Source of the DNA: Lysobacterales bacterium
Lineage (GTDB): Bacteria > Pseudomonadota > Gammaproteobacteria > Xanthomonadales > Marinicellaceae
Length of the DNA: 5,049 bases
NCBI GenBank assembly: GCA_015494035.1
Contig: WGBZ01000092.1
Coordinates: forward strand, 1 to 5,049
Direction of reading: 5' to 3'
The notes beneath the pieces are model-generated. The model did not search any database. It saw nothing but the letters and a program-made list of their open reading frames with translations, and was not told where the DNA came from. Of the stretch, positions 1-5,049 are shown piece by piece (within the stretch, counting starts at the first letter, position 1; the number at the start of each line of letters is the position of its first letter). The translations under genes and the position numbers were made by a program.

Positions 1-2687
1 ACACCACCGCTGATTTTGGCTACTACTCGGGCCTGGCTGGCCTGGGCAATAAAGTCTTCCGTGATGACAACGCCAACGGCGTTTACGACCTGGCCACTGA
101 ACCGGGTTTGCCTGGCGTGCCCGTGACATTGACCATCACTTACCCCAATGGTGACAGCATCAGTCTGACCACCATCAGTGATGCAGCGGGTTTTTATTCC
201 TTCGACCATTTGCTGGCGGATGAAGACTACAACAGCGCTGGCGCTGGTCAGCCCGCCTACGCCATTCAGGTAGGTTCCGTGCCGGCCGGCTATGCCTCGA
301 CCTGGCAGGGCGTCCCGGACCCGGCGGGTTACGGCAATGGCATTGACAACAATGCGGACAATGCCAATGGAGAAGCGGGGTATCCCCTGCAGGGGCTGGT
401 TGACGCCAGCAACGATTTTGGTTTTGCACCCGGCGGCACCATTGGTAATCGCGTCTGGCGCGATCTGGATGGCGACGGCGTGCAGGACGCCAACGAAGAC
501 GGCATTGCCGGTGTCACCGTGCAGCTGACGCCACCGGCAGGCGTGAACCTGGGCAATGGCCTCGGGCAGCCCATTACCACCATCACCGATGCCAACGGCG
601 AATACGCCTTCGGCAATTTGCCGCTGGGCAATTACAGCGTCACGGTGTTAACGCCGCCGGCTGCCAGCAATCAAACCTACGACGAAGACGGCATCGCCAC
701 GCCCAACACCACTGCCGTGAGTCTCACCACTGGTGGCCAGGAACACCTAAGCGCGGACTTTGGCTACGCGCCCCAGGCCGGTACCATCGGCGACTACCTC
801 TGGAATGACGCCAATGGCGACGGTCAGCAGGACCCGGGCGAAAGTGGCCTGGGTGGCGTCACGGTTTACCTGTGTGCGGTCAACACCACGCCCTGCAACA
901 GCGGCAATGCCCTGCAGTCCACGGTGACAGACGCGTCAGGTTTCTACGCCTTTACCGGTGTCAATCAGACTGATTATCACGTGGTGCAGATTGACGTCGC
1001 CAGCCTGCCAGCCGGCTACACACAAACCGGTGATCCCGACGGCATCGGCGCACCGGACAACCAAACCACCGTGCCGCCTTTGAACGGTTCTGGCGGCAGC
1101 AACCTCGATGCCGACTTTGGTTATCAGCCGCCGGCTGCCAATCACAGCGACATTGGCGACCGCATTTTTGCCGACCTTAATGGCAATGGCAGCGAAGACG
1201 CGGGTGAGCCGGGTATCGCCGGTGTTTCAGTCAGCCTGCTGGTGGACACCACCGGTAATGGCGTACCGGATACGGCCATTGCCAGCACGCTCACCGATGC
1301 CAATGGCAACTATCTTCTCCCCTCACTGCCAAATGGGCAAGCCTACGCAGTGGTGGTCACGGACTCGGCCAATGTGCTTGGCGGACAAAACAACACCGCC
1401 GACCCCGATGGCGGGGCGGATTCCCAGGCCACCATTGCCAATTTGAGCGCCGACCGGCTGGACATGGATTTTGGCTACGCGCCCATTCGTCCGGGCCTGG
1501 CCGTGATCGGTGATTCCATCTTTAACGACGTCAACGGAAATGGCCTGCAGGATGCGGGCGATCAGGGCCTCGAAGGCGTGACGGTTAACCTGTATGACAG
1601 CAGTGGCAATCTGGTGGATGTGGTGAGTACCAATGAAAATGGCCAGTACCTGTTTACCGGGTTGAATCCATCGGCCAGCTACACGGTGCAAGTGGTCAGC
1701 GCCAGCCTGCCCGGTGGCGCCGCCAACTGGAATAACACCGTTGACCCGGATGGCGGCAATGACGCCACCGCACTGGTCAATCTGGCCGCTTACGCCAACG
1801 GCCAGGCGCTGGATCAGGACTTCGGATTTGTCGGCGCTACCAGCAACACCATTGGCGGCACCATCTGGAGCGATAACGACGGTAACGGCCTGCTCACCGA
1901 TGGCACCGGTACCACGCCTGATGAAACCGGCAACGGTTTGCAGAACGTGACTGTGCAATTGCTGGATGGCGATGGCAATATTGTGGCCACGGCCGTCACC
2001 GATGCCAGCGGCAATTACCAGTTTGACGGCATTCCCGATGGCACTTATGCAGTGGTTGTCACCGATAACAACAACGTGTTGCCGGCCTTGCAGCACACCC
2101 TGGGGCCGAATCCGGGCCAGGACAACAACAGCCAGGACGACAGTGGTTACGTGGTCACGGTGGCTGGCAACAGCAGCGACTTTACGGCCGATTTTGGCTA
2201 CATGCCGGTGGTCACCACGCCGGTGACCCTGTCCTGGTTCAAGGCCACGCGCGACAAGCAATCCGGCGTCACGGTGATCCAGTGGGCCACGGCCACCGAA
2301 AGCGGCAATGTCGGCTTCGAGCTGTACCGGCACGACAAAAAGGGCTGGCACAATGTGTCCGGCCTGATTCCGGCCAAAGGCATCAACAGCAGCACGCAGG
2401 TCAGCTATCGCTATGAATACCATGGCCCGGCCAGCCAGGAATGGATCATCGTCGATGTGGATGCCCGTGGCGCCAAACGGCCACATGGCATCTGGCAGAT
2501 GAATCAGGAATATGGCGCCCGTCAGGCTCAGCGCAAAGCCACGGCCTGGCCACAATTCCAGGCGGCCCACAAACGCAAACAGCAGGCAAGCCGTAAAGCC
2601 AATGCCAAAGCGCTGAATCGCTACCTGGACAGCTGGCGCACCGCAGCAGACAAAGCCGGAAGCCCACAGGAGAATGACCATGAATAG
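1..2687 (+). CDS. SdrD/Cna-B-repeat surface protein, 3' part (5' end outside window)
   Basis: The reading frame is open from position 3 to the TAG at 2685-2687, giving 894 visible residues. The first residues (TTADFGY) are already the end of a repeat module, so the gene starts upstream and the TTG at 108 is not its start. The visible protein has six complete SdrD B-like (Cna-B-fold) modules at about residues 13-733, a different beta-sandwich-like domain at about 741-838, and a basic tail at 839-894. Each module pairs a D/N/G-rich loop, as in RDLDGDGVQD, with a T-D-A-(N/S)-G-x-Y strand motif and an ending such as ADFGY. In this family such modules form rigid, calcium-stabilised stalks on secreted or surface proteins. 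I see no LPXTG motif, PEP-CTERM, terminal membrane helix or T9SS C-terminal domain, so the anchoring mode is unknown. Cysteine is almost absent: the only two are residues 291 and 298. The gene overlaps the downstream C25 peptidase gene by 8 nt. The family call is confident; an adhesive or structural role is inferred. Confidence 0.9.
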   Translation, partial: TTADFGYYSGLAGLGNKVFRDDNANGVYDLATEPGLPGVPVTLTITYPNGDSISLTTISDAAGFYSFDHLLADEDYNSAGAGQPAYAIQVGSVPAGYASTWQGVPDPAGYGNGIDNNADNANGEAGYPLQGLVDASNDFGFAPGGTIGNRVWRDLDGDGVQDANEDGIAGVTVQLTPPAGVNLGNGLGQPITTITDANGEYAFGNLPLGNYSVTVLTPPAASNQTYDEDGIATPNTTAVSLTTGGQEHLSADFGYAPQAGTIGDYLWNDANGDGQQDPGESGLGGVTVYLCAVNTTPCNSGNALQSTVTDASGFYAFTGVNQTDYHVVQIDVASLPAGYTQTGDPDGIGAPDNQTTVPPLNGSGGSNLDADFGYQPPAANHSDIGDRIFADLNGNGSEDAGEPGIAGVSVSLLVDTTGNGVPDTAIASTLTDANGNYLLPSLPNGQAYAVVVTDSANVLGGQNNTADPDGGADSQATIANLSADRLDMDFGYAPIRPGLAVIGDSIFNDVNGNGLQDAGDQGLEGVTVNLYDSSGNLVDVVSTNENGQYLFTGLNPSASYTVQVVSASLPGGAANWNNTVDPDGGNDATALVNLAAYANGQALDQDFGFVGATSNTIGGTIWSDNDGNGLLTDGTGTTPDETGNGLQNVTVQLLDGDGNIVATAVTDASGNYQFDGIPDGTYAVVVTDNNNVLPALQHTLGPNPGQDNNSQDDSGYVVTVAGNSSDFTADFGYMPVVTTPVTLSWFKATRDKQSGVTVIQWATATESGNVGFELYRHDKKGWHNVSGLIPAKGINSSTQVSYRYEYHGPASQEWIIVDVDARGAKRPHGIWQMNQEYGARQAQRKATAWPQFQAAHKRKQQASRKANAKALNRYLDSWRTAADKAGSPQENDHE
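39..2201 (+). repeat. Six tandem SdrD/Cna-B-type modules (protein-level repeat)
   Basis: Module boundaries set by the IG-x-x-(I/V/L)-(W/F) opening and DFG(Y/F) closing are about 39-434, 435-779, 780-1148, 1149-1502, 1503-1847 and 1848-2201. These give lengths of 132, 115, 123, 118, 115 and 118 residues. A further partial module ends at 1-23. The openings carry EF-hand-like acidic loops: RDDNANGVYD, RDLDGDGVQD, NDANGDGQQD, ADLNGNGSED, NDVNGNGLQD and SDNDGNG. Most also carry a second acidic motif near the end, such as GDPDGIGAPD, ADPDGGADS or VDPDGGND. Conservation is in the protein motifs; at DNA level the units differ substantially, so this is an old array rather than a recent tandem duplication. 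The first module is lengthened in its second half. The last one has an inserted T/G/D-rich stretch after its acidic loop (about 1894-1937). Confidence 0.88.
2223..2516 (+). other. C-terminal beta-sandwich-like domain of the repeat protein
   Basis: This is the coding segment for about residues 741-838, after the last DFGY module. It begins VTLSWFKATRD and continues with VIQWATATESGNVGFELYR, then a region ending VDVDARGAKRPHG and QEYG. The pattern, a W-x-T-A-(T/S)-E-x-x-N-x-G-F-x-L-Y core with alternating hydrophobic strands, is typical of the fibronectin-III/Ig-like domains near the C-termini of secreted bacterial proteins. From memory, this version also occurs next to, or fused to, C25 peptidases in proteobacteria. 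It clearly differs from the SdrD modules because it lacks the acidic loop and the ADFGY ending. It could be a docking or sorting domain, but that is inference. Confidence 0.6.
2517..2684 (+). other. Basic low-complexity C-terminal tail of the repeat protein
   Basis: The last 56 residues contain 12 Lys/Arg, many Ala and Gln, and a dense cluster (AAHKRKQQASRKANAK). A short acidic end (QENDHE) follows. Predicted character is helical or disordered rather than beta. The charge contrasts sharply with the acidic repeat modules. There is no hydrophobic stretch that could serve as a membrane anchor. Possible roles are a proteolytic processing region, a charge-based interaction with the cell surface or nucleic acid, or a linker; the sequence does not decide among them. 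The 3' end of this segment also carries the ribosome binding site and start codon of the next gene, which constrains its last codons. Confidence 0.6.
2668..2672 (+). promoter_or_regulatory. Ribosome binding site (AGGAG) that decides the peptidase start
   Basis: AGGAG lies 7 nt before the ATG at 2680 but only 1 nt before the ATG at 2674. Spacing therefore favours 2680 as the true start, which shortens the product by two residues (Met-Thr). The site lies within the last codons of the upstream gene, whose stop is at 2685-2687, an arrangement typical of translational coupling. Confidence 0.75.
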
Positions 2688-4977
2688 TTCCAGCACAATT
2701 CGCCTGAATCCTTCCTTGCGGTGGCCATTTCTTGTGCGCGTGATGCGCTTTTCCCTGGCCAGCCTGAGTGCTTTGGGCCTGTCTCTGGTGGCTCTGGCTC
2801 AAGGCAACCCGCTGCCCGATCAGGCCGTGCCGACACCGGCAATCGCCACGTTGCGCGTGACTGAAACAGGCATCCAGCGGATCACGGCGGCCGAACTGGC
2901 CCAGCTGGGCCTGGATATCACCGGCATTCCGGTGGATGCTTTCGCCCTGTTTCGTCAGGGCCAGCCGGTACCGGTGCGGGCCGTGGCTGACAGCAACACC
3001 CCGTCAGAACCGGTCGATCGCGTTTTTCACGGCAGCTTTGACCCGGCCCCGGCCATGACCGCCAGCGGCTACCTTGAATTTGTCGGCCAGGCACGCAAAA
3101 GCCTCTATCAGGACGGCGAAATGTACGTGCTGAAACTGGGGCAGGGCGTGTCGATGCCGCAAGACACCCGGCTGCCGGACGACAGCATGACCAGCCCGGC
3201 CTATTACTGGCAGGAGACCACGCTGGCACCGGACACCGCCTACAGTTTTGCCGCGCCCATCGAAGACCCGTGGTACGCCAAGCGCTTGCTATCCACTGCC
3301 GGGCCGCTGAGTGAAACCCTGACCGTGCCGGTTTCCCGGCCGTATCAGACCGGGCCAGCCGCCACGGTCAGCGTACGTGTCTGGGGTGGCACCGACTACC
3401 CGCAGGTTCCCGATCACCACGTGCAGCTGGCGGTTAATGGCTCCACCGTGGCCGATGCCCTGTTTGATGGCATCACCGCCCATGAGATCAGCCAGCCAGT
3501 GAGCATGGATCAACTGGCCGAAGGCGATCTGCCGCTGACCGTGACCTTGCCCAGGGACTTGCCCACCGCCGCCGATCTGGTGCACGTGGAATCCTGGTCC
3601 ATCCGTTACCCACGTCAACCGGTGCTGATGGACGGCGCCTTGCAACTGGAAACGGATCAGCCCGCCATTAAACTGCGCGGCGCCCGTCAAACCGCTTACG
3701 CCATTTATCGCCAGCACAACGATGGACAGGGCCAGTGGCAACGCATCAGCCATTACCAGCTGCGTGGCCATTGCAGCGCACAGGCCAGCGATGACTGTAC
3801 GTTGCGCTTTGTGGCCAATAGCACAGGCCAGAACGGCCCGGCGCGCTACGTGATCCAGTCGCAGGATGCCATTCACCAGCCGGTGCCGGAGCTGCCGCCC
3901 ATGCCCGAAGACATTGTCTCGGACAAGGCCGATTACCTCATCATTGCCCATCCGGATTTCATCGGCCCGGCATTGCAACCCCTGGTGGATTATCACCGGC
4001 AGCAGGGCACGGTCAAGGTGGTGGATGTGCGCCAGATTTACGCATGGTTCAGTCACTACAACGTGGACGCGCAGGCCATTGCCGACTACATCGCCTTTGC
4101 CGTGGCCAACATGGGCGCCACCCAGGTGTTGCTGGTGGGTGGCGACAGCTACGACTACCAGAACAAACTGGGCCTGGGCGCCATCAGCTTTGTGCCAACC
4201 CTCTATGCCCAAACCGATGACCTGATTCGCTACGCCCCGGTCGATGCCAAGCTGGCCGACGTGGACAACGACAACGTGCCGGATGTGGCCCTGGGGCGGC
4301 TGTTGGTGCGCAGTGAAGACGAATTACAGGCCGTGGTCAGCAAGATATTGGCCTATGAAAACAAAACCTATGGCAACAGCGCGGTGTTTGCCGCCGACCA
4401 GTACGATGCCGGGCAGGGCTATTCCTTCAAGCAGGATGCCCTGGACCTGATTGCCACCTTGCCTGCCGACTGGCAAAACGGCATTGGCCCCAACCAGAAA
4501 GCCTTTGTGGATGACGACGGCGTTGCCCAGGCCAGGGCCAAAATCACCCAGGCCATCGAGCAAGGTGTGGCGCTGACCAGTTTTGTGGGCCATTCCGGGC
4601 CCAGGGACTGGACCTACAATGGCCTGTTCAAAGCCGCTGATGCGCTGGCCTTGAGTAACGACGGTAAACCGACCCTGGTGACCCAATGGGGGTGCTGGAA
4701 CACCTATTTCGTGTCCCCGCAGGAAGACACCATGGCGCACGCATTCATGCTCAATGCCAATGGCGGCGCTGCGGCCGTGCTGGGTGCCAGCACGCTGACG
4801 CAGGCCGATGCCGAACGCGGTTTGGCCAAACTGGTGTTGCGGAACCTGACCAGCGGCGGCATGAACCTGGGGCAGGCGGTGTTGCAGGCCAAGCAGGAAT
4901 GGGCCACACAACACCCCGAAGACCTGGATGTGATTCTTGGCTGGAACATCCTTGGCGATCCGGCCACGCGGTTGTGA
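2680..4977 (+). CDS. Secreted C25-family (gingipain-like) cysteine peptidase
   Basis: The product has 765 residues from the ATG at 2680, chosen for the AGGAG 7 nt upstream; 2674 is an in-frame alternative adding two residues. Residues 1-40 form a Sec signal peptide: basic n-region with Arg8, Arg14, Arg20 and Arg23, hydrophobic core about 24-40, likely cleavage after ALA40 before Gln41. Residues 56-110 (ATLRVTETGIQRITAAEL, then a hydrophobic strand and an FRQGQPVPV turn) match the N-terminal beta region of C25 proteins. DPWYAKRL follows at 196-203 and a beta-rich region at about 210-310. The Peptidase_C25 domain spans about 418-764. It contains ADYLIIAHPDF, VLLVGGDSYDY at 483-493, an acidic loop (Asp527, 529, 531, 535), FVGHSG with catalytic His638, and TQWGCWNTYF with catalytic Cys672. 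The 34-residue His-Cys spacing is close to that of RgpB (His211/Cys244). The protein ends at ILGDPATRL, the usual end of the catalytic domain, with no Ig domain or T9SS tail. Apart from Cys672, the only cysteines are 365 and 373, a likely disulfide. It should act outside the cytoplasm, cleaving or transpeptidating proteins. Its cleavage specificity cannot be read from the sequence. Confidence 0.92.
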   Translation: MNSSSTIRLNPSLRWPFLVRVMRFSLASLSALGLSLVALAQGNPLPDQAVPTPAIATLRVTETGIQRITAAELAQLGLDITGIPVDAFALFRQGQPVPVRAVADSNTPSEPVDRVFHGSFDPAPAMTASGYLEFVGQARKSLYQDGEMYVLKLGQGVSMPQDTRLPDDSMTSPAYYWQETTLAPDTAYSFAAPIEDPWYAKRLLSTAGPLSETLTVPVSRPYQTGPAATVSVRVWGGTDYPQVPDHHVQLAVNGSTVADALFDGITAHEISQPVSMDQLAEGDLPLTVTLPRDLPTAADLVHVESWSIRYPRQPVLMDGALQLETDQPAIKLRGARQTAYAIYRQHNDGQGQWQRISHYQLRGHCSAQASDDCTLRFVANSTGQNGPARYVIQSQDAIHQPVPELPPMPEDIVSDKADYLIIAHPDFIGPALQPLVDYHRQQGTVKVVDVRQIYAWFSHYNVDAQAIADYIAFAVANMGATQVLLVGGDSYDYQNKLGLGAISFVPTLYAQTDDLIRYAPVDAKLADVDNDNVPDVALGRLLVRSEDELQAVVSKILAYENKTYGNSAVFAADQYDAGQGYSFKQDALDLIATLPADWQNGIGPNQKAFVDDDGVAQARAKITQAIEQGVALTSFVGHSGPRDWTYNGLFKAADALALSNDGKPTLVTQWGCWNTYFVSPQEDTMAHAFMLNANGGAAAVLGASTLTQADAERGLAKLVLRNLTSGGMNLGQAVLQAKQEWATQHPEDLDVILGWNILGDPATRL

Positions 4978-5002
4978 GTCGCAAGCACCCTGTCTGAACT
5001 AG

Positions 5003-5049
5003 GGAAGCTCTGATCGAATCGTGAACTCGCTTCTCACACCTGAAATGTC
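5003..5049 (+). mobile_element. Possible left end of an IS5-group insertion sequence (truncated by window)
   Basis: CTAG at 4999-5002 is followed at once by GGAAGCTCTGATCGAATCG. IS5 itself begins GGAAGGTGCGAA and targets 4-bp YTAR sites, of which CTAG is one, so both the target-like tetranucleotide and the GGAAG tip fit. An ATG at 5045-5047 lies 42 nt in, and IS5-group transposases start a few dozen bases from the left end. No Shine-Dalgarno sequence is obvious before it. Only 47 bases are visible, and neither the transposase nor the partner inverted repeat can be seen. It may simply be intergenic sequence. Confidence 0.35.

Noticed and set aside
108..110. TTG as start codon of the repeat protein
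   Set aside because: The frame is open to the window edge, and the residues before it (ADFGY, then GLGNKVFRDDNANG) are clear parts of the same repeat family, so the gene begins upstream.
39..2201. Periodic DNA as CRISPR or satellite repeat
   Set aside because: The roughly 345-395 nt period is coding throughout, and the units match only in protein motifs, not as identical DNA.
2517..2687. LPXTG, PEP-CTERM, rhombosortase-type or T9SS sorting signal at the C-terminus of the repeat protein
   Set aside because: There is no hydrophobic segment, no such motif, and the terminal residues are hydrophilic.
1323..2696. Long antisense open frame (457 codons, minus strand) opposite the repeat gene
   Set aside because: It runs opposite strongly supported repeat modules and reflects G+C-rich codon bias and the repeat pattern. 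Its translation shows no recognisable domain, and I saw no ribosome binding site supporting its start.
2743..2745. Internal ATG (Met22) as peptidase start, which would give a compact signal peptide beginning MRFSLASL
   Set aside because: The signal peptide would look normal, but no Shine-Dalgarno sequence is correctly spaced upstream, while 2680 has a good one.
3289..4212. Antisense open frame (307 codons, minus strand) opposite the peptidase gene
   Set aside because: It is a complement of the well-supported C25 coding frame with no domain signature of its own; the same explanation applies to the other shorter frames on both strands.
4988..5004. CCCT...AGGG as a transcription terminator hairpin
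   Set aside because: The stem is only 4 bp with a 9-nt loop and no U-run follows; it also overlaps the possible IS end.

Overview
The window carries two large plus-strand genes packed head to tail with almost no non-coding DNA. The G+C content is high (about 60% by eye). The strong Shine-Dalgarno sequence, the Sec signal peptide and the gene types fit a Gram-negative bacterium, most likely a proteobacterium. I cannot name a genus. No rRNA, tRNA, CRISPR array or phage gene is visible.

Positions 1-2687 hold the 3' part (894 codons) of a gene that starts upstream of the window. It encodes a very long, acidic, secreted or surface protein built from tandem SdrD/Cna-B-type beta-sandwich modules. 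The end of one module and six complete modules are visible. Most open with a (G/V/D)-(T/I)-IG-x-x-(I/V/L)-(W/F) signature followed by a D/N/G-rich, calcium-loop-like motif, and close with (A/D)-x-D-F-G-(Y/F). The modules are followed by a different beta-sandwich-like domain and a strongly basic 56-residue tail.

Positions 2680-4977 hold a complete 765-codon gene for a secreted C25-family (gingipain-like) cysteine peptidase. It has a signal peptide, a gingipain-type N-terminal beta region, and a catalytic domain with His638 and Cys672. The protein ends right at the end of the catalytic domain, with no type IX secretion (T9SS) C-terminal domain. Its start codon lies inside the end of the upstream gene (8-nt overlap) with a good ribosome binding site, so the two are almost certainly co-transcribed and probably translationally coupled.

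The last 72 bases are non-coding. Just after the peptidase gene, a CTAG tetranucleotide is followed by GGAAGCTCTGA, which resembles the left end of an IS5-group insertion sequence running off the window.

The simplest joint reading is a secreted surface-protein operon: a repetitive calcium-stabilised adhesin or stalk and a dedicated C25 peptidase that may process, release or anchor it. The gene families are well supported. The functional link is inferred from overlap and co-occurrence, and C25 enzymes acting on co-secreted surface proteins are already known (gingipains, PorU).
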